64,000 nucleotides of DNA from Bacteroidota bacterium (lineage in GTDB: Bacteria; Bacteroidota; Bacteroidia; NS11-12g; UBA955). Under the pieces are notes generated by a model, which did no database searches, was not told the DNA's origin, and worked only from the letters and a program-made list of their open reading frames with translations. Where the stretch lies: contig SYIL01000004.1 in NCBI GenBank assembly GCA_005798825.1, positions 186,001-250,000 on the forward strand, written 5' to 3'. The translations under genes were made by a program, and so were the position numbers. Below are positions 45,701-53,483 of the stretch, piece after piece (position 1 is the stretch's first letter; every line of letters begins with the position of its first letter).

Positions 45701-46120
45701 GTGGTAAGAAACGGTATCCTTTTGGTTGAATTTACCGATTTATTGCGCGAACAAGGTGCAACCCTGAAAGATGCGATCTCAGAAGCCGGCAAAACACGTA
45801 TGACACCTGTTTTATTAACTGCATCTGCCACAATATTGGGTTTGGTTCCCTTGGCTGTCGGTTTTAATATCGATTTTGAGAAATTGTTTACCGAATTAAA
45901 TCCAGCTATTTATTTGGGGGGTGATAATGTTGCCTTTTGGGGACCACTCAGTTGGACAATGATTTTTGGATTGGGTTTCGCTACTTTTCTTACCCTGATT
46001 TTGGTGCCTTGTATGTATTACCTGAATGAGCGGTTCAAATCGCGGGTATATGGGTATATGGGCAAATCCTACAATCCGGATAAGATTGCAAAAAAAGAAT
46101 CAGCCCATGCTCAGCATTAA
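42701..46120 (+). CDS. RND efflux transporter permease (AcrB/HAE1 family)
   Basis: 1139 aa. Proton-driven inner-membrane pump with two repeats of one plus five membrane helices around large periplasmic loops. N-terminal PKEQFPDIVIPTIIVQTVYPGSSPKDIENLITKPIE is typical of the family. The proton-relay Asp pair is in LALGIVVDDAIVVIENTHR (about 402-420). The C-terminal repeat contains GIGIVALVGIVVRNGILLVEFTD. It is longer than E. coli AcrB (1049 aa), partly from a poorly conserved insert with extra hydrophobic segments around residues 505-570. Substrates unknown. Last gene of the operon; it ends 14 bases before a convergent gene. Confidence 0.95.
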   Translation: MSKFNFKEFKPTSWSINNKTSIYILALFISLAGIYSYNTLPKEQFPDIVIPTIIVQTVYPGSSPKDIENLITKPIENKIKSISGVKKLSSNSIQDFSIITVEFDTDVKVDLAKQKVKDQVDKAKSELPNDLKTDPGVQEINFSDNPVMFINISGDLDLQSLKRYAEMAKERIESLPAITRVDIVGALDRELQVNLDLAVMGSAGLTIEDVTRAIQYENMRISGGNIDVDKMQRSLSVSGEFKTKEELENIAIRTSPGATIYLRDVAEIVDGFKEKESYARLEGKNVITLNVVKRAGENLIQTSDKCHSIIEELQKNGSYPQKMDIVFTGDQSVKTRSTVHDLINTIIIGFILVTLILMFFMGAKNAIFVGLSVPLSCFIAFLIMPSIGFSLNMIVLFSFLLALGIVVDDAIVVIENTHRIFHKERLPIAVAAKKAAGEVFLPVLSGTLTTLSPFIPLAFWKGIVGKFMFFLPVTLIITLLASLLVAYIINPVFAVDFMDDENAPLDKAKESKSFRRTSIVLGMLSVFGYIAGGFGMGNLFVTFYGVYLLHHFWLRHIIVRFQTKLWPNVQNKYSALISWLLVGKRPIYTILATLALLIFSFVITAIRKPGIIFFPQANPNFTYVYLTLPKGFSAKHTDSILKIVEKRVFISLGKNNPLVESVISNVAVGATDPQSGDRTIAGNKGKITVAFVNFEQRNGQSTAALLKKIRVGIGTIPGAEIVVEQESNGPPVGKAINIEIRGDEFEDLVTTASQLKKYLDNKHIAGIEELKSDFVSSKPEILIKIDRERANRFGISTAQIGMTLRNSIYGNEASKFKDKNDDYPIVVRLKKTDANNLDALLNMKIVYRDMAMGGLIRQIPLSSVATAEYSNTYGGINRINQKRVITLGSNVLPDYAPNEVVSEVQAGIDNFTGSNKVQIVMTGEQEKQKETGSFLGMAMLASIGLIIIILVTQFNSISKPIIILSEIFLSVIGVLLGFAIFDMDFSIVMTGIGIVALVGIVVRNGILLVEFTDLLREQGATLKDAISEAGKTRMTPVLLTASATILGLVPLAVGFNIDFEKLFTELNPAIYLGGDNVAFWGPLSWTMIFGLGFATFLTLILVPCMYYLNERFKSRVYGYMGKSYNPDKIAKKESAHAQH

Positions 46121-46134
46121 CAGGAGTTCAATTC

Positions 46135-47211
46135 TCAATTAAGCGTAAAATTGTTCTTTTGGCGCATTAGACCTCTTGTCCAAAGCTCTGCAGTATATTT
46201 TCCCTTTGATAGTTTAACTGTAACAACCCCTTTTTCTGGAAAATTCCATTTTGCTTTTTGTAAAGCACCATCAAAATTTATGGTTTGCTTTAAACTCATA
46301 ACCTTTGACTTGTCGGCCAAACGCGCATTGGTAGTTGACAAAACTCCCCCATTGGGATCGATAATTCGTATCAAAACTTCTTCTTCAACGGGTTGCGTAA
46401 CCATTGCATTTTCCAAAACATCAAACATTACACGAATTTTTTCAATACTAGAGGCCTTAAAAGTTTCCGTCATAATTCCTTTTTTATCAAATAAGCCAAC
46501 AACCAATAATGCACCAAATTGAGGTCTTGCACCCTTTTCCAATCTATCTCTAAAATCGACATTTTCGGCTTCTAGAGTTGCACTTTTCTCTTTTTCTGCA
46601 TTTAGCGTCATTACAAACTCATTCTTTTCATTGGTTAATACTTCGATTTGGGCCATCAATTCTGTAACCTTAAGGGTCAGTGTTTCCAATTGCGAACGCA
46701 GTTCATCCAAATTCCCAAAATCTTTGGACGAGCTTTTAGCATTTGAGGGGGATACTTTTTTGGATTTTTTGGATGAGTTTTTGGCTAACTCAGAAGATTC
46801 AGCATTGTTATTAACCTTATTTGAGACACGTCTTTTTTGCCCATTCATGTCTGAATTGCCACTTGTTGCATTGTTGCCGTCATAATCAACATTAACACCG
46901 CTTGCAAGTTCACGGCGCAAACGGTAAATCTCTTGAAAGGCCTGAATTACGCGAGGATTCTTATCACCCTCCAGCTCTTCTATTTTCAATACCAATGTTT
47001 GATTTTCGTTTTGAAAGGTCTGAATAACCAATTGCAAAGAGTCTTCCATACTATTCAACTTTATTTGCAACATTTCTTTGGCATTCATAATAGCAACTTT
47101 ATCTTGTAGATCTTTATCGCTCTTTAGTTTGTTAAGGTACAAATATGTGTTGCTACCTAGAGAACCCAACAGAAGAACAACCAATGCAATTGTCAATACA
47201 TTTTTATTCAT
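46135..47211 (-). CDS. Membrane-anchored coiled-coil protein of unknown function
   Basis: 358 aa. No family recognised. One N-terminal membrane helix (about 5-27, VLTIALVVLLLGSLGSNTYLYL) is followed by a coiled coil (about 35-100) and a low-complexity linker rich in Asn, Ser and Lys (about 107-165, ELAKNSSKKSKKVSP). A second coiled coil (about 165-225, LRSQLETLTLKVTELMAQIEVL) leads to a C-terminal beta-rich domain (about 230-358, FGALLVVGLFDKKG... VEEEVLIRIIDPNGGVLS... YTAELWTRGLMRQKNNFTL). It probably faces the periplasm. A near -7 element (TAATTTCG) lies just upstream. A structural or scaffold role is only a guess. Confidence 0.7.
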   Translation of the reverse strand: MNKNVLTIALVVLLLGSLGSNTYLYLNKLKSDKDLQDKVAIMNAKEMLQIKLNSMEDSLQLVIQTFQNENQTLVLKIEELEGDKNPRVIQAFQEIYRLRRELASGVNVDYDGNNATSGNSDMNGQKRRVSNKVNNNAESSELAKNSSKKSKKVSPSNAKSSSKDFGNLDELRSQLETLTLKVTELMAQIEVLTNEKNEFVMTLNAEKEKSATLEAENVDFRDRLEKGARPQFGALLVVGLFDKKGIMTETFKASSIEKIRVMFDVLENAMVTQPVEEEVLIRIIDPNGGVLSTTNARLADKSKVMSLKQTINFDGALQKAKWNFPEKGVVTVKLSKGKYTAELWTRGLMRQKNNFTLN

Positions 47212-47285
47212 AATCGCGAAATTATGAGCAACATGGTTTAAGATATTAACAACTTTTGAGCAATTTGAGTTTACAATAAAATTTG

Positions 47286-48668
47286 CTAGTGAATAAAAGT
47301 ATTCAAGGCCAAAAACGACATATTAATTGCAATTAGTTTCTGTTTAGGATTGATTAAAAATGTTTGTGGCAAGGTTTGTAATTTTAATTTTTCGGCGACT
47401 TCTTTGGAACAAAATCCATGATGCATATGCGTTTCATAACGATTGTTATACCTATACACATACTTCCCGCTTCCGCCATGATTAAGCATTAAAATTTGAA
47501 GGGAGTCAGGTAAATTTCGACATAATTGATGCAAGCTTGATGAATCATGAACAAATACGCTATCGTCGGCATTCCAAACAACTATATAGGTATATTTTCC
47601 CTTGAAATGGCGAATAGATTGTCTTTGCACGGTTTTTTTGGGGGGGGGGCCTGGCTTGTATACTCCGGTAATACCGCAAAATGTGAGCCTTGGGATTTTT
47701 TTGCCAATGAGTAAACTTCGTTTTTTTTCATTGTTTATTTTTAGCATTCTGGCAACTGACAATGTCAATTTTTCTGACTCAGGCAGCACCTTATTGACAA
47801 CAAATCTTCGACCCAGCCAATCTATGGTAACTCCAACGTTGTACTTAGTTGCATTGGTAGTATTGAATTCACCAAAACGATTGGATACCATTATAATGTC
47901 CACCCCCACATCATTGTATCTGCCATTGGCATTTACATCTTTTACAGCCCAATACAGGGTGTCATTTTCGGTTACCTGCATACCAAACCAAATGGCCAAT
48001 CTTCGTTCGCGAAAAGATTGTTTCATTCCAGCAAATTCCCTTTTCCCTTGAATGAGTCCAATGGCCTTTGCATACATATTTTGGCATGATTCCAGCTCCT
48101 TCTCACGAAACAAATTAAGTTGAATCACAAGACCAAAGGGAAATAGGTCTAGCTTCAGAAATGAATTGTTAAGATTCAATGACTGTGGCTCCCCGTCATC
48201 GGTTAAATCAAGATTGTGGTTCATATCTACCCAAACCTGCAAACCATTAATTGTATTTGTATTGCCAACTACAACCAATGTGTGGTTTGGAAAATTGCCA
48301 TTCCCATGATGATGATTTACAAAACCGTAGGTGATTGTTCCAGTAACGTCGTTTGCGTATCGGGGAGGAATTATTTTGAAAGTTTTCAATGCCATACCCG
48401 GGTAATCGGCTGCCATGTCAATGGGTTGTATCACCGAATCGGCTTTCAAACGAAACATCCATAACAAAATCAGCTGCCTTTGCTCATTGTCAGAACCACG
48501 GTATGGGAGTTCGACACGAGTGTTGTTTGACAAATTTTTATACTGTATTTCTTGCCCGTAAACAGTCCCACCAACAAAAGAAAATACCAATATACAAAAC
48601 GTAGCTACAAGACTTTTCTGCTGCAAAGCCATAAGTGTTAATTTTTTGAAATATCCATTTAGAATCAT
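47286..48668 (-). CDS. Secreted protein with a thioredoxin-like C-terminal domain lacking CxxC
   Basis: 460 aa. The ATG at 48668 overlaps the TGA of the 52-aa gene (ATGA). The signal peptide has a long basic start and ends near TVYGQ. The N-terminal part (about 40-300) has no family I recognise; it holds two Asp/Asn-rich loops that look calcium-binding (DMNHNLDLTDDGE and DVNANGRYNDVGVD). The C-terminal 140 residues follow the TlpA/AhpC thioredoxin layout (GKKIPRLTFCG at the start, KGKYTYIVVWNADDSVF where WCxxC would fall, then the cis-Pro stretch TLPQTFLINPKQKLIAI), but no CxxC is present. A C10-A7 run lies between the two parts (47633-47649). Confidence 0.7.
   Translation of the reverse strand: MILNGYFKKLTLMALQQKSLVATFCILVFSFVGGTVYGQEIQYKNLSNNTRVELPYRGSDNEQRQLILLWMFRLKADSVIQPIDMAADYPGMALKTFKIIPPRYANDVTGTITYGFVNHHHGNGNFPNHTLVVVGNTNTINGLQVWVDMNHNLDLTDDGEPQSLNLNNSFLKLDLFPFGLVIQLNLFREKELESCQNMYAKAIGLIQGKREFAGMKQSFRERRLAIWFGMQVTENDTLYWAVKDVNANGRYNDVGVDIIMVSNRFGEFNTTNATKYNVGVTIDWLGRRFVVNKVLPESEKLTLSVARMLKINNEKKRSLLIGKKIPRLTFCGITGVYKPGPPPKKTVQRQSIRHFKGKYTYIVVWNADDSVFVHDSSSLHQLCRNLPDSLQILMLNHGGSGKYVYRYNNRYETHMHHGFCSKEVAEKLKLQTLPQTFLINPKQKLIAINMSFLALNTFIH
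47633..47649 (-). repeat. C10-A7 homopolymer pair inside the coding sequence
   Basis: On the coding strand ten C (47649-47640) are followed by seven A (47639-47633), encoding G-P-P-P-K-K-T. It is the longest G/C homopolymer I see in the window. A one-base slip would remove the thioredoxin-like domain from the product. Confidence 0.8.
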
Positions 48669-48823
48669 TTCGCGCAATTGCGTAAAATGATAAAAATAAT
48701 TGCAATGAAAAAAATTAAAATTGAAATACGATTCATACCGTGCATGACTCGTAAATTAAAGTTTCCCTTACTGCCCTCTTGCTTTTTAAAGCTCAAATAC
48801 GAAAGAATTTTTTTGAAAATCAT
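48665..48823 (-). CDS. 52-aa single-pass membrane protein (DUF6728-like)
   Basis: 52 aa. It begins MIFKKILSYLSFKKQE, has NFNLRVMHGMNRIS in the middle (about 21-34), and ends with one membrane helix (ILIFFIAIIFIIL, about 35-47) and a basic tail. The NLR-MHGMN-ISIL arrangement resembles a small family found throughout Bacteroidota that I recall as DUF6728; I could not search to confirm it. Support for it being a gene: a promoter with both elements (TTG, 18 bases, TACTTTTG) ending 5 bases before the ATG, and a stop codon overlapping the next ATG (ATGA). It sits directly downstream of lon, whose last codons contain the -33 element. Confidence 0.75.
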   Translation of the reverse strand: MIFKKILSYLSFKKQEGSKGNFNLRVMHGMNRISILIFFIAIIFIILRNCAK

Positions 48824-48828
48824 CTTAT

Positions 48829-48857
48829 CAAAAGTACAAAAAATAGCGTTTAATCAA
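48829..48857 (-). promoter_or_regulatory. Promoter of the 52-aa gene (TTG-N18-TACTTTTG)
   Basis: Minus strand: TTG (48857-48855), 18 bases, TACTTTTG (48836-48829), then 5 bases to the ATG at 48823. The -33 element lies within the last codons of lon. It is one of the best matches to the Bacteroides consensus in the window. Confidence 0.6.
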
Positions 48858-51339
48858 TTGCTTCTGGCAATTTTAGTTTGAGAACTGCATCAATATCAAT
48901 GGGGTGCTTCACCTTGGTTTTTGTAAGGGCAAAATCTAATACTTCAAGCATATTATTGATGTAAGAAAATTCCAATCCATCCAAATATTGGGAAGGAATA
49001 TCCATTACGTCCTTTCGATTCTGTTCACACAAGATTATTTGTTGGATTCCGGCACGTTTGGCAGCGAGTAATTTCTCTTTGATTCCCCCTACTGGCAAAA
49101 CTTTACCCCTCAGGGTAATTTCGCCTGTCATAGCAATTTTGTTCTTCACCTTATTTTGGGTAAATAAAGATGCGAGAGATGTTAGAATCGCAATGCCAGC
49201 AGAAGGACCATCTTTAGGTATTGACCCAGCTGGAAAATGAACATGAATATCCCAAAAATCAAAAACTTTGTTGTCGATACCAAGGTATTCTGAGTGGGCT
49301 TTCAAATATGACTTGGCCAACATCACACTTTCTTTCATTACATCTCCCAACTGGCCAGTAATTTGAAGCAATCCCTTTCCACGAGAAAGTTTACTTTCTA
49401 CAAACAAAACCGAGCCGCCCATTGGACTCCAAGCCAGGCCTGACACAACACCCGCTGTTTCGTTGTTCTCGTACATTTCTGGTTCTAATTTTTCATAGCC
49501 CAAAATCTTTTCAATTTCATTGATGGATATCTGTTTTACCACCGCTTCATCCAAGGCAATGGTTTTGGCTGTAAAGCGGGCCAATGCGGCAATTCTTTTA
49601 TCCAAAGAGCGAACGCCACTCTCTCGTGTATACTGTTCAATAATCAATTCCAATGCTTTGTCTGAGACTTTAAACTGGCTGGCTTTTAATCCGTGAGCCT
49701 TGCGTTGCTTGGGCACCAAATATTTTTTTCCAATTTGGATTTTTTCTTCGATGCTATACCCGTGAATTTCTATAATTTCCATACGGTCTAATAAAGCGGG
49801 TTGAATTGTATCCAAATTGTTTGCGGTTGCTACAAATAAAACTTTACTCAGATCGTAGTCATACTCTAAATAATTATCATAAAATGTAGAATTTTGCTCT
49901 GGATCAAGTACTTCTAATAAAGCGCTGCTTGGATCACCCCTAAAATCCCTGCCCAGTTTATCAATTTCATCCAGAACATATACTGGATTCGATGTGCCCG
50001 ATTTTTTTAAATTTTGTAAAATTCTTCCGGGCATCGCACCAATATATGTTTTACGATGTCCCCTAATCTCAGATTCATCGTGTAATCCACCTAAACTCAT
50101 ACGCACATATTTGCGATCCAATGCCCTGGCGATACTTTTTCCCAAACTCGTTTTTCCAACACCTGGAGGACCGTAAAGACAGATAATAGGCGAACGCATA
50201 TCTCCCTTCAATTTTAAAACAGCCAAGTATTCCAAAATTCGTTTTTTAACCTTTTCAAGTCCAAAATGGTCCTCATCAAATACCTTGGAGGCGCGTCTTA
50301 TATCAAAATTGTCTTTAGAATAAAAATTCCAAGGCAAGTCAAGCATTAGTTGAACATAATTTAATCCCACAGAATAATCGGGTGAAGCAGGATTGACCCG
50401 CATCAAGCGATCAAGTTCTTTGTTAAAATGCTGCCGAACTTCTTTTGACCACGATTTAAGAATCCCTTTTTCGCGAAGATTTTGAACTTCCTTGTCGGGA
50501 CTATCCCCTCCCAATTCTTCTTGAATCGCACGGATTTGTTGTTGCAAAAAATATTCTTTCTGCTGTTTGTCCATATCCGTTCTTACCTTATTTTGAATTT
50601 GGTCTTTTAACTCAAGCATTTGAAGTTCTTGGGTGACGTGTTTTAAAACCAGGTTGGCACGAAGCTTAGGATCCAAGGTTTCAAGAAGCGTTTGTTTGTC
50701 ATTTTGTGCTATGTTGAGGTTGCTCGACACAAAATGTATCAAGAACACTTTTGAATCAATATTGCGAAGGGCCACTGATGCTTCACTGGGAATTTGGGGC
50801 GACAGATTGATAATATTGTGTGAAATATCTCGAATTGAATCTGTAATGGCTGTATATTCTTTGTCTAACTTGAATGAAATGTCGGGAAGAGGCGAAACTT
50901 TGGCCCTAAAATAGGGGTCTGTTTGGGTGTATTCTAGAATTTTGATTCTTCGCTTTCCTTGTAAAATTACCGTTGAACTCCCATCGGGCATTCGCATCAT
51001 ACGGATGATTTGGGCCAAGGTTCCTACACTATACAAATCATCAACGGTAGGATCTTCTACATTGGGATTTTTTTGCGCAACAACTGCGATAATTTTATCT
51101 TTTTTATTTGAATCTCTTATGAGCCGTATGCTTTTATCTCGGCCAACAGTTATCGGGAAAATAACACCTGGATAAAGAACAGTGTTGCGCATTGTCAATA
51201 CTGATAATTCTTCCGGAACAGTTAATTTATTGCTTTCCTCTTCTTCTTGTTTCGAAAATAAGGGCAGAAATTCCGGTGCATCTTCAAATCCTTCAGAATC
51301 CTGATCGTTGTTAAAAAATGCTTCTTTAATTTTAAACAT
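48850..51339 (-). CDS. lon: ATP-dependent protease Lon
   Basis: 829 aa from the ATG at 51339; an upstream non-ATG start would add 21 residues of poor quality. Order: LON substrate domain (VLTMRNTVLYPGVIFPITVGRDKSI, about 48-72), coiled-coil region, the AAA module with Walker A GPPGVGKTS and Walker B VYVLDEIDK, then the S16 protease domain with the catalytic Ser in PKDGPSAGIAIL (Ser about 708) and Lys in VLPVGGIKEKLLAA. It degrades misfolded and regulatory proteins in the cytoplasm. No CIRCE element is seen upstream, but a GACAA-T-TTGTC palindrome is present at 51413-51423. Confidence 0.98.
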   Translation of the reverse strand: MFKIKEAFFNNDQDSEGFEDAPEFLPLFSKQEEEESNKLTVPEELSVLTMRNTVLYPGVIFPITVGRDKSIRLIRDSNKKDKIIAVVAQKNPNVEDPTVDDLYSVGTLAQIIRMMRMPDGSSTVILQGKRRIKILEYTQTDPYFRAKVSPLPDISFKLDKEYTAITDSIRDISHNIINLSPQIPSEASVALRNIDSKVFLIHFVSSNLNIAQNDKQTLLETLDPKLRANLVLKHVTQELQMLELKDQIQNKVRTDMDKQQKEYFLQQQIRAIQEELGGDSPDKEVQNLREKGILKSWSKEVRQHFNKELDRLMRVNPASPDYSVGLNYVQLMLDLPWNFYSKDNFDIRRASKVFDEDHFGLEKVKKRILEYLAVLKLKGDMRSPIICLYGPPGVGKTSLGKSIARALDRKYVRMSLGGLHDESEIRGHRKTYIGAMPGRILQNLKKSGTSNPVYVLDEIDKLGRDFRGDPSSALLEVLDPEQNSTFYDNYLEYDYDLSKVLFVATANNLDTIQPALLDRMEIIEIHGYSIEEKIQIGKKYLVPKQRKAHGLKASQFKVSDKALELIIEQYTRESGVRSLDKRIAALARFTAKTIALDEAVVKQISINEIEKILGYEKLEPEMYENNETAGVVSGLAWSPMGGSVLFVESKLSRGKGLLQITGQLGDVMKESVMLAKSYLKAHSEYLGIDNKVFDFWDIHVHFPAGSIPKDGPSAGIAILTSLASLFTQNKVKNKIAMTGEITLRGKVLPVGGIKEKLLAAKRAGIQQIILCEQNRKDVMDIPSQYLDGLEFSYINNMLEVLDFALTKTKVKHPIDIDAVLKLKLPEAID

Positions 51340-51566
51340 TATTACGTAATTATCAATGCTTATGCCAAAATCTTTCAATGCGACAAAACGATATACCAAC
51401 AATACGTGTTATGACAATTTGTCGCTAAATACAATTGCCAATGAGATGATAAACAATTGTATCGGTTTTTAGTTTACGATGCGCCCAATATAAAATAAAA
51501 ATATTCGGAAGTTAAAGCCGTGTTTGGAAATTCAAATTTTTTGAACAAACTTGCATTAAAAATATT
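51340..51566. other. Divergent intergenic region between lon and a lipoprotein gene
   Basis: 227 bases. It contains the 11-base palindrome GACAA-T-TTGTC (51413-51423), 74 bases before the lon ATG, and no exact TAnnTTTG on either strand that I can find. Nothing else is recognised. Confidence 0.4.
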
Positions 51567-52415
51567 ATGAAACTAAAACATATTTTATTTGCTCTCGTTT
51601 GCCCATTGGTTACTTTTTTGGGTTCTTGTGGCTCTGAGACCAAGCCCAAGCCTACAATTTCACTGGTTGCCGGAACCAAATATGTTAGTGCGAGTATATC
51701 GGTAATGAGCGACTCCATGCTTACCTTCTCAATAAAAACTGTTGCTGGCTCTGACAATATGGCCAATATTAGTGCATCTTATTCTCTCAATGGTGGTGGT
51801 GCAAAAACCTTTTTTGATAGCAGCGTTGCGGGAAAAGAAGTTGTATGCATCGCTAAAAACAGAATTTCTGCTGGGGTAGATGACATTCTTGATTATACCT
51901 TCACTGCAACCGATGCCAATGGAGAAAAAGCATCCACTTCTATTAAAATATTGGTAATTCCTCCTACTGCCCCCCTCGCCGGCGTTGCAGGTCAGTTGTT
52001 GTACAATGCCAGAAACGTGGGTTTTGACAATGCCTATAATTTGAATACTTCTATCGCATTTAAAGGTACAAATGCGAATTTTGCAGTTAGCGACATTTTA
52101 GACAAAACAGCTTCAGGAGCCGAACAATTTGCGAAGACTTGGGGATCTGGCAATCAATCTAAGTTCGTTCGTGTTACGTCCAATGATTTTACGAATGCTT
52201 CAGCCACAACTTTTTTGTATAATTTATGGAAAGCAAATGGTGCTAAAGCTACACCAGAAATTAGTGCCATTGCCAAAGGAGATATTATTTTGGTCAAATC
52301 CGGACAGGCTATCCCATTCAATTTGTACTTGATTAAAATTGTAAATATCCAAGATTTGCCAGCACTTGGAAATCACAACGACTATATCATGTTCGACTAT
52401 AAAATGATTGATTAA
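51567..52415 (+). CDS. Lipoprotein of unknown function
   Basis: 282 aa. A clear lipoprotein leader: basic start, hydrophobic core and Cys21 in TFLGSCGSE. Residues about 30-135 are beta-rich with an Ig/PKD-like look (SISVMSDSMLTFSIKTVAG, ISASYSLNGGGAKTFFDSS, LDYTFTATDANGEKASTSIKILVIPPT). The second half (about 140-282) is another beta-rich region with no family I recognise (FDNAYNLNTSIAFKG, PFNLYLIKIVNI). It is likely on the outer membrane. It is followed by a strong rho-independent terminator, so it is transcribed alone. Confidence 0.75.
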   Translation: MKLKHILFALVCPLVTFLGSCGSETKPKPTISLVAGTKYVSASISVMSDSMLTFSIKTVAGSDNMANISASYSLNGGGAKTFFDSSVAGKEVVCIAKNRISAGVDDILDYTFTATDANGEKASTSIKILVIPPTAPLAGVAGQLLYNARNVGFDNAYNLNTSIAFKGTNANFAVSDILDKTASGAEQFAKTWGSGNQSKFVRVTSNDFTNASATTFLYNLWKANGAKATPEISAIAKGDIILVKSGQAIPFNLYLIKIVNIQDLPALGNHNDYIMFDYKMID

Positions 52416-52437
52416 TTTAACATCAAATTCTTATTTG

Positions 52438-52466
52438 CAAAAACCCCGCGAATGCGGGGTTTTTTG
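52438..52466 (+). terminator. Rho-independent terminator after the lipoprotein gene
   Basis: AAACCCCGC-GAAT-GCGGGGTTT gives a 9-bp stem with a 4-base loop, preceded by A's and followed by further T's. It separates the lipoprotein gene from pfkA. Confidence 0.9.
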
Positions 52467-52505
52467 TTAATTATCGCATCAAAATATTGCCTTATTTTGT
52501 AAACC

Positions 52506-53474
52506 TTGAAAAAAATAGCGGTTTTTACTTCTGGCGGAGACGCCCCCGGCATGAATGCATGTATACGGGCTGTAATTCGGGCATGTGCCCATTACAATGT
52601 GACGATTTACGGAATCCATCGCGGATTCCAGGGATTAATCGAAAATGACATTCGCTTGATGGATTCGAGCAGTGTTGCAAATATTATTCAACTGGGTGGT
52701 ACCATTCTAAAAACTGCCAGAAGCAAAGATTTTATGACCTTTGAAGGAAGACAATTGGCCCATAAAAATCTCATTCAGTGGGGAATTGAAGGATTGATTT
52801 GTATCGGTGGCGATGGGACCTATACTGGGGCTATGGTCTTTGAGCAAGAATTTGGTTTGCCGAGTATTGGATGTCCAGGAACCATAGACAATGATTTGTC
52901 GGGGACGGATTCCACCATAGGCTACGATACGGCCATTAATACTGCCATGGATGCCATTGATAAAATTCGAGATACTGCTGATGCGCACAACCGTGTATTT
53001 TTTATCGAAGTAATGGGAAGACATTCCGGTCATATTGCACTGCATGCAGGTATTGCTGGTGGAGCCGAAGGCATTTTTATACCCGAGAGAAAGGATGAAT
53101 TTGAAGATATCGTAAAAATGTATAAAAAGAAAATGCGAAAGAAAGAATTTTCTATCTTCATAGTCGCTGAAGGTGATGAAGAAGGATATGCGTATTCAAT
53201 AGCCAAACGCTTTCAAAACATTTATCCCGAAACCGATTGTAAGGTTGCTGTTTTGGGCCATATTCAACGCGGTGGAAAACCATCAGCCAATGACAGAATA
53301 CTTGCCTCTCGACTGGGAGCGCACGCTGTAAAAGCCTTGATTGATGGCAAGCGAAACATGGCCGTAGGTGTAATAAACAATCATATTAATTTTGCCGAAT
53401 TCAAGGATGCAATCGGAAATAAGAAAGATATCGAAGAGAATCTTTGGAATTTAAATACCATTATCACCCGTTAA
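52506..53474 (+). CDS. pfkA: 6-phosphofructokinase
   Basis: 322 aa. ATP-type phosphofructokinase, the committed step of glycolysis. The start is TTG at 52506, giving MKKIAVFTSGGDAPGMNACIR, with the ATP-binding GGD at 10-12. Other motifs: CIGGDGTYTGA (about 100-110), PGTIDNDLSGTDSTIGYDTA (about 124-143, catalytic Asp), VMGRHSGHIAL (about 170-180) and LGHIQRGGKPSANDR near the C-terminus. A one-mismatch -7 element (TTATTTTG, 52492-52499) lies 6 bases upstream. recN follows after 9 bases. Confidence 0.97.
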   Translation: MKKIAVFTSGGDAPGMNACIRAVIRACAHYNVTIYGIHRGFQGLIENDIRLMDSSSVANIIQLGGTILKTARSKDFMTFEGRQLAHKNLIQWGIEGLICIGGDGTYTGAMVFEQEFGLPSIGCPGTIDNDLSGTDSTIGYDTAINTAMDAIDKIRDTADAHNRVFFIEVMGRHSGHIALHAGIAGGAEGIFIPERKDEFEDIVKMYKKKMRKKEFSIFIVAEGDEEGYAYSIAKRFQNIYPETDCKVAVLGHIQRGGKPSANDRILASRLGAHAVKALIDGKRNMAVGVINNHINFAEFKDAIGNKKDIEENLWNLNTIITR

Positions 53475-53483
53475 AACCCTGTA

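Noticed and set aside
48678-48881. 67-codon plus-strand frame over the 52-aa gene
   Set aside because: The minus-strand frame has a promoter, a conserved-looking motif and start/stop coupling; the plus-strand product is low-complexity Lys/Ile.
51413-51423. GACAA-T-TTGTC palindrome upstream of lon as a heat-shock operator
   Set aside because: It is only 11 bases, matches no operator I know (not CIRCE), and palindromes of this size occur by chance in AT-rich spacers.
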